In this document: piece after piece, positions 1 through 9,092 of the stretch
How positions within the stretch are numbered: position 1 is the stretch's first letter
Layout: each line of letters starts with the position of its first letter
Assembly: GCA_934678955.1 (NCBI GenBank)
Contig: CAKUSI010000014.1
Location: 1-27,925, forward strand
DNA: 27,925 nucleotides
Reading direction: 5' to 3'
Source of the DNA: an uncultured Austwickia sp.
Lineage (GTDB): Bacteria; Actinomycetota; Actinomycetes; Actinomycetales; Dermatophilaceae
Notes under the pieces: generated by a model
The model's input: the letters and a program-made list of their open reading frames with translations, nothing else
Databases searched by the model: none
What the model was told of the DNA's origin: nothing
Made by a program: the position numbers and the translations under genes

Positions 1-525
1 AAGATCGGGATGGTCTTCCAGAAGCCCAACCCGTTCCCCACCATGTCGATCTACGAGAACGTCATCGCGGGGATGCGCCTGAACAACAAGCGGATGAGGA
101 AGTCCGAGAGCGATCAGGTCGTGGAGACCTCGCTGCGTGGCGCCAACCTCTGGAACGAGGTGAAGGACCGCCTCAACCAGCCCGGGTCGGGCCTGTCCGG
201 CGGTCAGCAGCAGCGGCTGTGCATCGCCCGGACGATCGCCGTGAAGCCCGACGTGGTGCTCATGGACGAGCCCTGCTCGGCGCTCGACCCGATCTCCACG
301 CTCGCCATCGAGGACCTGATGGGCGAGCTCAAGGAGAACTACACGATCGTCATCGTCACGCACAACATGCAGCAGGCGGCGCGCTGCAGCGACAAGACGG
401 GGTTCTTCAACATCGAGGGGACCGGCAAGCCGGGCAAGCTCGTCGAGTACGACGACACCGCGAAGATCTTCTCGAACCCCTCGGAGAAGGCGACGGAGGA
501 CTACATTTCCGGACGGTTCGGCTGA
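1..525 (+). CDS. pstB: Phosphate ABC transporter ATP-binding protein PstB (5'-truncated by window edge)
   Basis: This is the ATPase that powers the PstSCAB high-affinity phosphate importer at the inner face of the membrane. The reading frame is open from base 1, so the start and Walker A lie outside the window; about 174 residues remain of a family length near 258. Visible motifs are the Q-loop (VFQKPNPFP), the ABC signature ([16 protein letters not shown]), Walker B ([13 protein letters not shown]) and the H-loop ([15 protein letters not shown]). The KPNPFP sequence after the Q-loop and the CSALDP D-loop are typical of PstB rather than other ABC ATPases. It ends in TGA and is followed 22 bases later by a strong terminator hairpin, so it is probably the last gene of a pst operon. 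Identity is seen directly from the motifs; transport substrate follows from the family. Confidence 0.96.
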   Translation, partial: KIGMVFQKPNPFPTMSIYENVIAGMRLNNKRMRKSESDQVVETSLRGANLWNEVKDRLNQPGSGLSGGQQQRLCIARTIAVKPDVVLMDEPCSALDPISTLAIEDLMGELKENYTIVIVTHNMQQAARCSDKTGFFNIEGTGKPGKLVEYDDTAKIFSNPSEKATEDYISGRFG

Positions 526-547
526 TCTGACGCCGATCCGGACGACG

Positions 548-590
548 GGGCCGGTCAGCTCGCGCTTGCACAGCGCGGGCTGACCGGCCC
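548..590 (+). terminator. Strong hairpin terminator after pstB
   Basis: An 18-bp stem (548-565 with 573-590, one G-T pair) encloses a 7-base loop. The flanks can pair further (541-545 with 592-596). There is only a short TT after the stem, as is usual for actinobacterial terminators. It begins 22 bases after the pstB stop. Confidence 0.85.
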
Positions 591-706
591 TTCGTCGTGC
601 GTGCGAGACTGTGAAAATGCTCGTTTCCCTGGGCGTCACCGACCTGACATCATGGTCGAGTGTCCAGAATGGGCGCGCCAGTGAAACCACCGCTGGAAGG
701 AATCCC

Positions 707-1000
707 ATGTCGCCTCGCTTGTGGTCGCGCCGCCCAGGCGCGGCCAAGGACCTCCCATCGACGACGCCCACCTCTCTCGCCGAAGCCTCCGCGTCACCGG
801 CTCACGTCGACCCGATCATCGAGCGCGGCTCCTTCGCGCACGGGGTCTGCCCCTCGTGCGGCTGGCAGGGGCCGGCCAGGCGGTCCCGCGCGTCGGCGCG
901 GCAGGACACGGTGATTCACGGCAGGGCACGGTGTGGTGGAGCGCCCACCACCCCCGTCCTCGGGGCGCCCGCAGTGGCGCGCTCGGGTGTGCTCGATTAG
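707..1000 (+). CDS. Small zinc-ribbon-like hypothetical protein (97 aa)
   Basis: A short open frame starts at ATG 707, with a good ribosome-binding site (GGAAGGA, 695-701) five bases upstream, and ends at TAG. Codons from about residue 34 to 66 are almost all G/C-ending. The core reads ERGSFAHGVCPSCGWQGPAR, followed by an Arg-rich stretch. The CPSCGW pair looks like half of a zinc ribbon; a third Cys sits further on in RARCGG. I recall similar short CPxCGW-GPARR proteins in other actinobacteria but cannot assign a function. The C-terminal 30 residues are less convincing and may be poorly conserved. It lies alone between the pstB terminator and the convergent tmsB, ending 24 bases before the tmsB stop. 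The alternative is that this is non-coding; the ribosome-binding site and codon pattern argue against that. Confidence 0.55.
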   Translation: MSPRLWSRRPGAAKDLPSTTPTSLAEASASPAHVDPIIERGSFAHGVCPSCGWQGPARRSRASARQDTVIHGRARCGGAPTTPVLGAPAVARSGVLD

Positions 1001-1024
1001 TCGTTCGCCACATCCTCGGTTCGG

Positions 1025-2386
1025 CTACCCCGGACTGGGCGTCGGCTCCCAGTCCGGGCGCAGCGGGAAGCCGGGTGAACCGTCCTCGTTCGGGCGCGTC
1101 AGCAGCGCCTGGTGCAGCTGGAACCAGTTCGACTCGAAGCCGATCCTCGAACCGGCCATGTAGAGGCCCCACACCCGCGCGGTGCCTTCCCCGGCCTCGG
1201 CCACGCACTCCTCCCAGTGCCGCTCCAGGTTGCCTCCCCAGGCGGCGAGCGTCTGCGCGTAGTGCATCCGCAGGTCTTCCACGTGCTGCACCTCGAAGCC
1301 CGCGCGGGCGCCGGCCAGGAGGATCATCCCGATCGGCGCGAGCTCCCCGTCCGGGAAGACGTAGCGGTCCGTGAAGGGTTCGGGCCGGGTCCTGTGCGAG
1401 CCTCCCGATCGGGTGATGCAGTGGTTCAGCAAACGGCCGCCCGGTCGTAGGCGGCTGAACAGCTCGCGGAAGTACGCGCGGTAGTTGTTCGACCCGATGT
1501 GCTCGGTGAGCCCGATGGAGCTGATCGCGTCGAAGGGTTCCCGAGGCGCGTGGCGGTAGTCCAGGTGGCGGACCTCGGCGAGATCGGCCAGCCCCTCGGC
1601 CTCGATGCGGGCCTGGGCCCACGCCGCCTGCTCGGCCGACAGCGTCACCCCGAGGGCCCGTACGCCGCCGCGCGCGGCGTGGCGCACCATCCCGCCCCAT
1701 CCGCACCCGATGTCGAGCAGCCGCATGCCAGGCTCCAGCGCGAGCTTGCCCGCCACCAGCGCATACTTGCGCTCCTGCGCCGCCTCCAAGCTCTCGTGCT
1801 CGTCGGCGTAGACCGCGCAGGTGTAGGTCATCGAGGGCCCGAGGAGCAGCTCGTAGAAGCGGTTGCTCACGTCGTAGTGGTGGCTGATCGACGCCGACGA
1901 TCGCCCGAGCGAGCCCTGGAGGCCGCCGAGCATCCGCTTCCAGCGAGGAGGGCCTTCCTGCGGGGGCGGCGGGGGGCTCGTGAAATCGGAGGGCCGCATG
2001 CCGCGCAAGAGGTGAACGAGCTCGGCGGGGCTGGGGGTTCGGGTGCGCATCTCGCGCTTCAGACGCCACAGGGCCGGGTGCGGGTTGGCGGGGTGCATGC
2101 CGTCGACCTGTAGCTCGCCGGTCAGGTAGGCACGGGCCATACCGAGGTCCCCGCGCGCGGAGAGCAGGTAGCGAAGGCCCCGCTCGGAGGCGATGTGGAG
2201 CCGCAGGTCGGAGTCCTGCGGCCCGACGTCGGTGCCGTCGAAGGCCGTGATCCGCAGCGGCGGAGAGCCGTCCGTGAGGGCGGTGGCGAGGTCGCCCACG
2301 GTGGTACGGGGGCGGGGTCGCCGGTTGGTCCGCTCGTGTTGTCGGGTGCCGAGGCGGCGGTGCAGGAGGTCGGGTTGCTTGGTCAT
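1025..2386 (-). CDS. tmsB: Cyclopropane-fatty-acid-synthase-family methyltransferase, TmsB/BfaB type
   Basis: This 453-residue SAM-dependent methyltransferase belongs to the cyclopropane/mycolic acid synthase family. Residues 167-182 carry the family signature (ISHHYDVSNRFYELLL), the SAM-binding glycine loop LLDIGCGWGG lies at 223-232, and SSIGLTEHIGSNNYRAYF at 289-306 matches the substrate-channel region. An N-terminal extension of about 160 residues is present. The gene begins at an ATG that overlaps the stop of the upstream flavoprotein gene by four bases (ATGA), so the two are translationally coupled. That pairing is the one known for TmsA/TmsB (BfaA/BfaB), where the methyltransferase adds a methyl or methylene group to oleoyl chains of phospholipids and the flavoenzyme reduces it to 10-methylstearate (tuberculostearate). 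Family is clear from the sequence; the exact product is inferred from the gene pair. A plain cyclopropane fatty acid synthase is the alternative. Confidence 0.85.
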   Translation of the reverse strand: MTKQPDLLHRRLGTRQHERTNRRPRPRTTVGDLATALTDGSPPLRITAFDGTDVGPQDSDLRLHIASERGLRYLLSARGDLGMARAYLTGELQVDGMHPANPHPALWRLKREMRTRTPSPAELVHLLRGMRPSDFTSPPPPPQEGPPRWKRMLGGLQGSLGRSSASISHHYDVSNRFYELLLGPSMTYTCAVYADEHESLEAAQERKYALVAGKLALEPGMRLLDIGCGWGGMVRHAARGGVRALGVTLSAEQAAWAQARIEAEGLADLAEVRHLDYRHAPREPFDAISSIGLTEHIGSNNYRAYFRELFSRLRPGGRLLNHCITRSGGSHRTRPEPFTDRYVFPDGELAPIGMILLAGARAGFEVQHVEDLRMHYAQTLAAWGGNLERHWEECVAEAGEGTARVWGLYMAGSRIGFESNWFQLHQALLTRPNEDGSPGFPLRPDWEPTPSPG

Positions 2387-3828
2387 GAGCCGGTCACTTT
2401 CTCGTACAGGCTGTCCAGTCGGCTGTTCGCGTCGTACCTGGCCCGGACGGCGCGGTAGCGCTCGCCGCCGTAGGTGGCCTCGAAGGTGTCTTTGTCGTAG
2501 AAGGCGTCGGAATAGAGCGACTTGTGGCCGCCCGCCCGGGCCACCGCGCGCTCGATGTCGCGGTTGGCGGCGCCGTCGGCGCGGGCGGGGTCTCGGGGCA
2601 CGGTGCCCCACAGGCCGATGTTCAGGTATGGCGTCCTGGGCGGGAGAGGGTAGAGAGTCCAGGGCTCTCCGGGGCCGCCGGCGGGGTCCGGGCACCCCGT
2701 GAGCACGAGCGGGCACAGCCAGAGCCGCCGCATCGGGATGTGCTCGAAGAACCAGGCGAGGAACTCCGATGCTCGGTCCAGGGGGATCTCGACGTCCTGG
2801 ATCACGCGCTCCAGGCCGGGCCCTCCGCGCCGGCGGTCCAGGCGGTCGGCGAGGCTATAGCGCTGGTCGACCGCAAGGAGCCGCCGGTAGACGTCGCTGC
2901 GGCGATATCGTCGCGGCCACGCCCGCCGGACGAGGGGGTGCTGGGCGCCGAACGCGCCCGAACACCAGAACCAGTCGGGATCCCAGCGCCAGAGGTAGTC
3001 GTGCGCGGTGAGGGTGTCTCTCGTGCGAGCCGCGATCGAGCGGTAGTAGATGCCTTGGCCCGTGTAATCGCTGGGGCGGGCGGGGCCCCACAGGGGGTGC
3101 AGCGTGTCGGTGAAGCGGCCGAGCACGAGATAGAACTCACGCGGGCCGAAGGCGACGCCGTCCATGGCGTCGACGCGCTCGCCCTCGTAGGCGCCCGTCC
3201 CGATGACGGCCGTGATGGCGTCCACCAGAGCGTCGAGGTCCGTGAACGCCACGTTGCGGGTGGCCACGTACGCCCCGATCGGCGCGAGCTCGATGCGCAG
3301 CCGGGTCGCGTAGCCCAGGCTGCCGTATGAGTTCGGGAAGGCCGCGAACAGGTCGGCGTGCTCACCCGTGGGAGCGGCGGTGACCACCTCGCCGGAGGCG
3401 GTGAGCACGTCCATCTCCAAGACCGACTCGTGCGGCAGCCCGTTCGCGAACGAGGTGGACTCGATGCCGAGACCGGTCACGGCGCCCCCGAGGGTGATCG
3501 TCTTGAGCTGCGGGACGACCAGGGGCATGAGCCCGTAGGGGAGGGTGGCCGCGACGAGGGCCTCGTACGTGCACATGCCCTGGACCTCCGCCGTCCTGGC
3601 GTGCGGATCCACGCCGAGCACGCCGGTGAGGCCGGACACGTCGAGCCCGCGGATCGCGCCGGAACGGGCGCGAAACAGGTTGGAGGTGGGCTTCGCCAAC
3701 CGCACGGGGAGGCCGGGCGGCAGGGCGGCGAGGTCGGCCTGGAGCGTGCCCACGGCCCGCGCATGAGCATCGACGGCGACGAAGGACGGCGCTGGCCGCT
3801 TGGACCTCAGCAGGGGGGTGGGGCTCAC
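2383..3828 (-). CDS. tmsA: FAD-linked oxidoreductase, TmsA/BfaA type
   Basis: The 481-residue product has a PCMH/VAO-type FAD-binding domain at about residues 43-183: AKPTSNLFR, a Gly-rich ITLGGAVTGLGIESTSF segment near 111-127 and NSYGSLGYATRLRIELAP near 166-183. The remainder is the long C-terminal domain seen in the DWARF1/24-dehydrocholesterol-reductase-like relatives. In actinobacteria this protein partners the CFA-like methyltransferase to form 10-methyl-branched fatty acids, supplying the reduction of a 10-methylene intermediate with NADPH and FAD. The start is a GTG at 3828 with no strong Shine-Dalgarno; no better start lies nearby in frame. The gene is first in a two-gene unit and overlaps tmsB by ATGA. 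The third gene of some tms operons, a small tmsC membrane protein, is not visible here. Function is inferred from domain plus partner. Confidence 0.85.
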   Translation of the reverse strand: MSPTPLLRSKRPAPSFVAVDAHARAVGTLQADLAALPPGLPVRLAKPTSNLFRARSGAIRGLDVSGLTGVLGVDPHARTAEVQGMCTYEALVAATLPYGLMPLVVPQLKTITLGGAVTGLGIESTSFANGLPHESVLEMDVLTASGEVVTAAPTGEHADLFAAFPNSYGSLGYATRLRIELAPIGAYVATRNVAFTDLDALVDAITAVIGTGAYEGERVDAMDGVAFGPREFYLVLGRFTDTLHPLWGPARPSDYTGQGIYYRSIAARTRDTLTAHDYLWRWDPDWFWCSGAFGAQHPLVRRAWPRRYRRSDVYRRLLAVDQRYSLADRLDRRRGGPGLERVIQDVEIPLDRASEFLAWFFEHIPMRRLWLCPLVLTGCPDPAGGPGEPWTLYPLPPRTPYLNIGLWGTVPRDPARADGAANRDIERAVARAGGHKSLYSDAFYDKDTFEATYGGERYRAVRARYDANSRLDSLYEKVTGS

Positions 3829-3862
3829 AGTCGTACTCTGACACTCGACCCGGCCCCTGGCT

Positions 3863-3889
3863 ACGCGGGGCGCTGAGCAGCCCCCGCGT
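3863..3889. other. Hairpin between mutT1 and tmsA
   Basis: An 8-bp perfect inverted repeat (3863-3870 with 3882-3889) with an 11-base loop lies in the 174-base gap between the mutT1 stop and the tmsA start. It could end the glnR-mshD-ppk-mutT1 transcript or sit in the tmsA leader. An AT-rich patch (TATTTTTT, about 3939-3946) lies further upstream of tmsA. Neither role is proven. Confidence 0.4.
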
Positions 3890-4002
3890 GCGCCGGACCG
3901 GGAGCGCCTCGCGGCGCGCGGCCGCTCTTGGCGGCGTATTTTTTGGGACCCGGGGCTACCGCGGCCCGGCGCACGAATCCACGGTACTCCTAGCTCGTGC
4001 TC

Positions 4003-5022
4003 CTAGCGGGGCGGAGGGTGCCTCTCGACCGCCACCACGCGGGCCTGGTCGCCCACTCCCACCATGTGGGCCACGAGGGCCTCCCCCTTGGCCGGCTTCT
4101 CGTCGGCCGCGAGGGTCAGGGTGGACGCGCACTGTTCGTCGGCGGCGCGGTCGGCGAGGAGGCGGAGGAGTGCGGGCAGGACCGGGCCGTGGCTGCACAT
4201 CAACGCCGGCTCCCCGGCCTCGAGAGTCTCGGCGAGGACGCTCGGGAGCCAGTGCGGCGCTCCGGCGTAACCCTCCTCCGAGAGCCACTTGGAGTCCAAC
4301 GGAGCCACCCCGATCGAGCGGGCATACGGCGCGATCGACTCGACGCAGCGCGTCGAGGTCGAGGTCACGACCCGGGAGATCCCGAACGCGCGGAGCAGCC
4401 CCACGAGGTCGTTCGCCTGGACCTTGCCGCGGTGGTTGAGCGGGCGCCGCCAGTCGTCACCCGACCACGCCTTCCGGGGCACGGCCCGGGTATGCCGGAC
4501 GATCGCCAGCGGCCAGGCCGCCAGCAGACCAGCGGCCGCGGCCTCGGCAAGGGCCTCGAGTTGCACGCGATCGTGGTCGTAGGTGAGCAGACCGGCGGCG
4601 GCGTCGGTCTCTACCCAGCGAATCTCGTCCACCTCGTGCAGCAGGGAGCCGTTGCCGCCCGCGACCTGTGCGGCCCAGTAGCGCACGACCTTGTCCATCG
4701 GATCCCCGTCGGGGGAGGGGAGGCTGTATTCCGCGGACGGGAGGGGGAACTGAAGGCGCACCTGCAGGCCGGTCTCCTCGGCCGTCTCCCGGGCGGCGGC
4801 CTGCGGCCAGTACTCGTCGGGTTCCAGCTTGCCCTTGGCCCAGGCCCAGTCGTCGTAGCGCGGGCGGTGCACCAGTGCCACCTCCAGCTCCGCGCCGGCG
4901 CCTCTCCACGGCAGAGTGCCGGCAGCCGGGATCGGGCCCTCAGGCCGGCGGTGGTGATGACGCGTGTGGTCCTGATGGACCTGTGCTGCGGGGGCCTTCT
5001 TCGAGGCCGAGGTGCGGCTCAT
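4003..5022 (-). CDS. mutT1: MutT1-like Nudix hydrolase with C-terminal histidine phosphatase domain
   Basis: This 339-residue fusion has a Nudix domain and then a histidine phosphatase domain. The Nudix box runs from residue 64 to 86: Gly64, Glu70, then RETAEETGL at 78-86, matching G-x5-E-x7-REUxEExGU. The second domain begins near 172 with [13 protein letters not shown] (Arg176-His177, a variant of the RHG motif) and has a second histidine in [12 protein letters not shown] (His278). This is the architecture of mycobacterial MutT1, which hydrolyses 8-oxo-(d)GTP and diadenosine polyphosphates. A His-rich stretch ([11 protein letters not shown]) precedes the Nudix fold. The chosen ATG overlaps the ppk stop by four bases (ATGA). 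An upstream in-frame start at 5124 would lie inside ppk and add 34 residues; it is less likely. Substrate is inferred from the family. Confidence 0.85.
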   Translation of the reverse strand: MSRTSASKKAPAAQVHQDHTRHHHRRPEGPIPAAGTLPWRGAGAELEVALVHRPRYDDWAWAKGKLEPDEYWPQAAARETAEETGLQVRLQFPLPSAEYSLPSPDGDPMDKVVRYWAAQVAGGNGSLLHEVDEIRWVETDAAAGLLTYDHDRVQLEALAEAAAAGLLAAWPLAIVRHTRAVPRKAWSGDDWRRPLNHRGKVQANDLVGLLRAFGISRVVTSTSTRCVESIAPYARSIGVAPLDSKWLSEEGYAGAPHWLPSVLAETLEAGEPALMCSHGPVLPALLRLLADRAADEQCASTLTLAADEKPAKGEALVAHMVGVGDQARVVAVERHPPPR

Positions 5023-7349
5023 CGGGCGCGGGTCTGACGGCGACGCTGGGCATGCTCCTCGATGAGCAGCGATTGCAGGTCCTGCAGTGGCGCGCCGTCG
5101 GAATCTCGGGCGAAGCGCGTCCACCGACCCTCACCGTCCAGGTGCCAACTCGCGGTGCCGTCGTCCATGCCCTGGGCCAACACGTGGACCAACTCCTCGA
5201 TGTGGCCGGGATCCCTGACGTGGACCAGCGCCTCGACCCGCCGGTCCAGGTTTCGGTGCATCAGGTCCGCGCTTCCGATCAGGACGGCGGCCGACCCGCC
5301 CGGCCCGAAGACGAAGACCCTGCTGTGTTCGAGGAAGCGACCGAGGATGGAGCGCACCCGGATTCGTTCGGAGAGGCCGGGCACTCCGGGCCGCAGGGCG
5401 CAGATGCCGCGGACGAGCACGTCGACCTCCACGCCCGCCTGGGAGGCCCGGTAGAGGGCGTCGATCAGCTTCTCGTCGACGATCGAGTTCACCTTGATCC
5501 CGATGTAGGCGGGCTCGCCGGTCGATGCCTTCTCGGTCTGGTCCTCGATATGCGCGAGCAGACCCGGGCGCAGAGAGCGGGGCGCGACGAGCAGGCGCTC
5601 GAACTCCGTGGCCAAGGCCCAGCCGGACAGTTGGTTGAACAGCCGGGTCAGGTCCTCTCCCACCTGGGGGTCGCAGGTGAACAGGCCGAAGTCCTCATAG
5701 AGCCGGGCGGTCTTCGGGTGATAGTTGCCCGTGCCGACATGGCAGTAGCGCCGCAATCCCTCGGACTCCTGGCGCACGACGAGGGACAGCTTGCAGTGGG
5801 TTTTGAGCCCGACGACCCCATACACCACGTGCACGCCCGCCTGCTCCAGCTTGCGCGCCCACTCGATGTTGGCCTGCTCGTCGAAACGCGCCTTGAGCTC
5901 GATCACCGCCAGCACCTGCTTGCCGGACTCGGCGGCGGCGATGAGGGCGTCGATGATGGGTGAGTCGCCGCTGGTGCGATAGAGGGTCTGCTTGATGGCG
6001 AGGACCCGCGGGTCGGCCGCGGCCTGTTCGACGAACGTCTGCACCGAGGTGGAGAAGGAGTCGTAGGGGTGCTGCACCAGCACGTCCTTGGCGCGCACCG
6101 CGGCCAGGATGTTGGCCGGCGTCGCGGTCTCCACCCGGGCGAGGTCGGGGTGGGTGCGCGGGACGAAGTTGGGGTACTTCAGCTCCGTACGGTCCAGGTC
6201 CGCCACGTCGGCGAGGCACCGCAGGTCGAGCGGGGTGGGGAGGCGGAAGACCTCCTGGGGGCTGATCTGCATCTCCCGGATGAGGAGGCGGAGCACGTGG
6301 TCGTCCATCGCGGCGTCCACCTCGAGGCGCACCGGCGGCCCGAACCGGCGGCGCGAGAGTTCTTTTTCCATCGCGGTGAGGAGGTTCTCCGCGTCGTCCT
6401 CCTCGACCTCGAGGTCCTCGTTGCGGGTCACCCGGAAGGTGTAGTGCTCGTGGACGTCCATGCCGGGGAAGAGCTCGTCGAGGTGGGCGGCGATGACCTC
6501 TTCGAGCGGGACGAAGCGGTCCACGTCGTCGCCGGCGTCCACCGCCTTGTCGAGCTCGACCAGGCGGGGGAGCAGCGGGGGCACTTTGATGCGGGCGAAG
6601 TGCTCGGTCCCGGACGTGGGGTTGACCAGCATGACAGCGAGGTTCAGGGAGAGCCCCGAGATGTACGGGAAGGGGTGGGCGGGGTCGACCGCGAGCGGGG
6701 TCAGCACCGGGAACACGCGATCCCCGAACCAGTGGGAGAGCCGTTGGCGCTCGGCGCTGGTGAGTTCGTCCCAGTGCAGAAGCGAGATGCCCTCGTCGGC
6801 CAGGGCTGGCCGCACCTGATCCTGGCAGGTGCGTGCCTGGACCTCCATCAGGTGTCGGGCGAAACCCAGGATGCGGTCGAGGAGTTCCCGGGGTTCCAGC
6901 CCGGAGGCGGACTGGACGGCGAGGCCGGTGGCGATGCGTCGCTTCAGCCCCGCCACGCGCACCATGAAGAACTCGTCGAGGTTGCTCGCGAAGATCGAGA
7001 GGAATCGCGTCCGCTCGAGCAGGTGGACGTCGGGGTCGCCGGCCAGCTGCAGCACCCGCTCGTTGAACTGGAGCCAGGACATCTCACGGTCCAGGAAGCG
7101 GTTATCCGGTAGTTCTGCGCTGCCCGGGACCGCCTCGGGGGATGCGGCGCCGCGCACATACCGCCCGTTGGCGCCCCGGGGTCGGCGTGCGGCGCCGGAC
7201 ACCAGCGCGGATTCGGTCGCCTCGTCGCCGTCCGTGCCGCGCGCGTCCCTCGTACGAGCCTCCGCGCCAAGGTCGGTCAGATACGGGCGGGGCTGCTGCT
7301 CGGCGGTCTCATGCGGGCCGCGTCGATCTCGGCGGGCGGGCGTGGCCAT
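5019..7349 (-). CDS. ppk: Polyphosphate kinase 1
   Basis: PPK1 reversibly makes inorganic polyphosphate from ATP at the membrane or cytosol. The product is up to 776 residues, longer than the usual 690-740, because about 80 low-complexity polar residues precede the conserved core, which begins at [18 protein letters not shown] (83-100). The active-site histidine is in [16 protein letters not shown] (His537), and a second conserved histidine is in [12 protein letters not shown] (His675). [17 protein letters not shown] near 693-709 is the C-terminal signature. A shorter product from an internal start is possible, but ATG 7349 falls 12 bases after the mshD stop, consistent with one transcript glnR-mshD-ppk-mutT1. 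The polyphosphate role fits the nearby pstB, phoU and senX3-regX3. Confidence 0.95.
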   Translation of the reverse strand: MATPARRDRRGPHETAEQQPRPYLTDLGAEARTRDARGTDGDEATESALVSGAARRPRGANGRYVRGAASPEAVPGSAELPDNRFLDREMSWLQFNERVLQLAGDPDVHLLERTRFLSIFASNLDEFFMVRVAGLKRRIATGLAVQSASGLEPRELLDRILGFARHLMEVQARTCQDQVRPALADEGISLLHWDELTSAERQRLSHWFGDRVFPVLTPLAVDPAHPFPYISGLSLNLAVMLVNPTSGTEHFARIKVPPLLPRLVELDKAVDAGDDVDRFVPLEEVIAAHLDELFPGMDVHEHYTFRVTRNEDLEVEEDDAENLLTAMEKELSRRRFGPPVRLEVDAAMDDHVLRLLIREMQISPQEVFRLPTPLDLRCLADVADLDRTELKYPNFVPRTHPDLARVETATPANILAAVRAKDVLVQHPYDSFSTSVQTFVEQAAADPRVLAIKQTLYRTSGDSPIIDALIAAAESGKQVLAVIELKARFDEQANIEWARKLEQAGVHVVYGVVGLKTHCKLSLVVRQESEGLRRYCHVGTGNYHPKTARLYEDFGLFTCDPQVGEDLTRLFNQLSGWALATEFERLLVAPRSLRPGLLAHIEDQTEKASTGEPAYIGIKVNSIVDEKLIDALYRASQAGVEVDVLVRGICALRPGVPGLSERIRVRSILGRFLEHSRVFVFGPGGSAAVLIGSADLMHRNLDRRVEALVHVRDPGHIEELVHVLAQGMDDGTASWHLDGEGRWTRFARDSDGAPLQDLQSLLIEEHAQRRRQTRAR

Positions 7350-7361
7350 GGCACTATCGTG

Positions 7362-8276
7362 TCATCGCGCGGCGAGTTGCGCGTCCAAGTGGTCTCGGGT
7401 GAACCCTGCTCGCTCGTACGTGGCCATCGCCGCCGCGTTGTCTCCGTCGACGTAGAGCACCACCCGGGGGCAGCCCCGGTTGCGCAGATGGGCCAGCCCG
7501 ATCGCGGTGGCGGCGCGTCCGAGGCCCAGGCCCTGCGCCCGGGGGGCGACGCCGACCACGTAGACCTCGCCGATCCCGTCCTCGATCTTGGTCCAGTGGA
7601 AGGCGACCGGCCTTCCGTCCGGATCGCGGATGAGGAAGAAGCCGGCCGGGTCGAACCACGGCTGGGCCATCCGGTCCGCCAGGTCGGCCGCGGTGAGCCG
7701 GCCCTGCTCGGGGTGGTCGGCGAAGGCATCGGCGTTGAGGGCCAGCCAGGCCGGACCGTCGGCTTCCGTGAAGGTGGTGACGCGGTAGCCGGGGGGGAGC
7801 GAGGTGTTGAACTCGTCGCCGGGCTCCAGAGGGCGCGCGAGCCGCCACAGGTCGCGGACGCTCTCCAGCCCCGCGCGCTCGGCGAGGGCGCGCGCGGGGG
7901 GCAGCAGGCCGTGCGCCCAGACACGGACTCCGGGCGCGAGCCGGAGGAGCCGGCGCAGGAGGGCGGTGCCGACGCCGCGGCGGCGCGCCTCGGGAGCCAC
8001 CACTAGCTCGGCGGAGGGGACGTCTCCGGTGGCGTCGAGCTGGGCGTACCCCCACACGCGGCCGCTCCCGGGCGCCTGAGCATCCCCCGGGGCAGCACCG
8101 TCCTCGTAGGCGAGCAGGTGCGTGAGCCCCCCGGGGGGACGTCGCAGCTGCAGCAGGGTCTGCTCCGAGAGGGGCGCCACGGCGTCGATCTCGCGGGCGC
8201 GGTCCGCGAGGGCCGCCACGGCGGCGGCCTCTTCCTGCGTGAGGGCGGCGCGGACGTGCACGGGGACCGGCGGCAT
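7362..8276 (-). CDS. mshD: Mycothiol synthase MshD (tandem GNAT acetyltransferase)
   Basis: MshD carries out the last step of mycothiol synthesis, acetylating the cysteinyl nitrogen of Cys-GlcN-Ins with acetyl-CoA. The 304-residue product (mycobacterial MshD is about 315) has two GNAT domains. The N-terminal one has an acetyl-CoA loop LVVAPEARRRGVGTALL at 91-107; the C-terminal, catalytically competent one has VYVVGVAPRAQGLGLGRA at 238-255 and YVDGDNAAAMATYERAGF at 275-292. The frame stays open far upstream, but the conserved protein starts here. ATG 8276 is preferred over ATG 8285 because the purine-rich GGAATGGG lies at a workable distance; the difference is three residues. It lies 50 bases after glnR and 12 before ppk. 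The glnR-mshD neighbourhood near pstB matches the mycobacterial order as I recall it. Confidence 0.92.
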   Translation of the reverse strand: MPPVPVHVRAALTQEEAAAVAALADRAREIDAVAPLSEQTLLQLRRPPGGLTHLLAYEDGAAPGDAQAPGSGRVWGYAQLDATGDVPSAELVVAPEARRRGVGTALLRRLLRLAPGVRVWAHGLLPPARALAERAGLESVRDLWRLARPLEPGDEFNTSLPPGYRVTTFTEADGPAWLALNADAFADHPEQGRLTAADLADRMAQPWFDPAGFFLIRDPDGRPVAFHWTKIEDGIGEVYVVGVAPRAQGLGLGRAATAIGLAHLRNRGCPRVVLYVDGDNAAAMATYERAGFTRDHLDAQLAAR

Positions 8277-8326
8277 GGCGCCCATTCCACCACGCACGGC
8301 CAGGCTGGTCGCGACGCGCCGCGGGC

Positions 8327-8998
8327 TCAGTCCGGGACGAAGCGGTAGCCGACGTTGCGTACGGTCCCGATCATCGACTCGTGTTCCGTGCCGAGCTTGG
8401 CCCGGAGCCGACGCACGTGCACGTCGACGGTGCGGGTCCCGCCGAAGTAGTCGTATCCCCACACCTCCTGGAGCAGCTGGGCGCGCGAGAAGACCCGCCC
8501 CGGATGTTGCGCGAGGTGCTTGAGCAGCTCGAACTCCTTGTACGTCAGGTCCAGCAGCCGGCCCCGCAGCCGCGCCGAATAGCTGTCCTCGTCGATGACC
8601 AGCTCCCCGGCCGAGATCGGGCCGCTCGGGCCTGCCTCCTGCGCGGCGGGGGACCGGCTCGTGGCGAGTCGCAGCCGCGCTTCCACCTCCGCGGGCCCGG
8701 CGGTGTCGAGCAGCACGTCGGCGACCTGCCAGTCGTGGCTCAGCCCGGCGAGTCCGCCCTCGGTGAGGACCGCGATCACGGGGCTGGGGTGGCCCGTGGC
8801 CGCGAGGAGCCGGCACAGGGTGCGGCCGCCCGCCAGGTCGCGGCGCGCGTCGACGAGGAGGACGTCCGGGGGCCGGTCGCCCAGGGCCGCGCTCACGTCG
8901 GGCGGCGCCAGCCGGATCCGGTGGCCGAGCAGGCTCAATGACGGCAGCACCTCGGCGCTGGAGCCGGGTGCCCCGGTCAGCAGGAGGACCTCGGCCAC
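8327..8998 (-). CDS. glnR: GlnR-like orphan OmpR-family regulator
   Basis: GlnR is the global nitrogen regulator of many actinobacteria. The 223-residue product has an atypical receiver domain (1-112) and a winged-helix DNA-binding domain (about 130-222; [20 protein letters not shown], then [12 protein letters not shown] and [10 protein letters not shown]). The receiver starts [13 protein letters not shown], so the usual acidic pair after beta-1 is missing. Asp50 in LLVDARRDL is at the phospho-acceptor position, but the conserved Lys is replaced in [18 protein letters not shown]. These are hallmarks of GlnR, which works without a cognate kinase. GTG 8998 gives the family start; an upstream in-frame extension to 9130 would be Arg-rich and unlike the family. 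No Shine-Dalgarno is evident, while TATCCT lies nine bases upstream of the start on this strand, so a leaderless transcript is possible. A generic winged-helix regulator is the alternative. Confidence 0.85.
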   Translation of the reverse strand: MAEVLLLTGAPGSSAEVLPSLSLLGHRIRLAPPDVSAALGDRPPDVLLVDARRDLAGGRTLCRLLAATGHPSPVIAVLTEGGLAGLSHDWQVADVLLDTAGPAEVEARLRLATSRSPAAQEAGPSGPISAGELVIDEDSYSARLRGRLLDLTYKEFELLKHLAQHPGRVFSRAQLLQEVWGYDYFGGTRTVDVHVRRLRAKLGTEHESMIGTVRNVGYRFVPD

Positions 8999-9092
8999 CC
9001 GCCCAGGATAGAACCGGCGCGGCGTCACACCGGCGAGGCAGCGCTCGGGGCAGGCGCTGCGCCGCCGGCGCCCCTCGTGGCAGGCTGGGCGT

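Noticed and set aside
816..2069. 417-residue minus-strand frame overlapping tmsB
   Set aside because: Out-of-frame shadow of the methyltransferase; Arg/Ala/Pro-rich with no family pattern.
4668..5963. Long plus-strand frame opposite ppk and mutT1
   Set aside because: Low-complexity Arg/Pro/Asp-rich product opposite ppk and mutT1, both of which have clear motifs.
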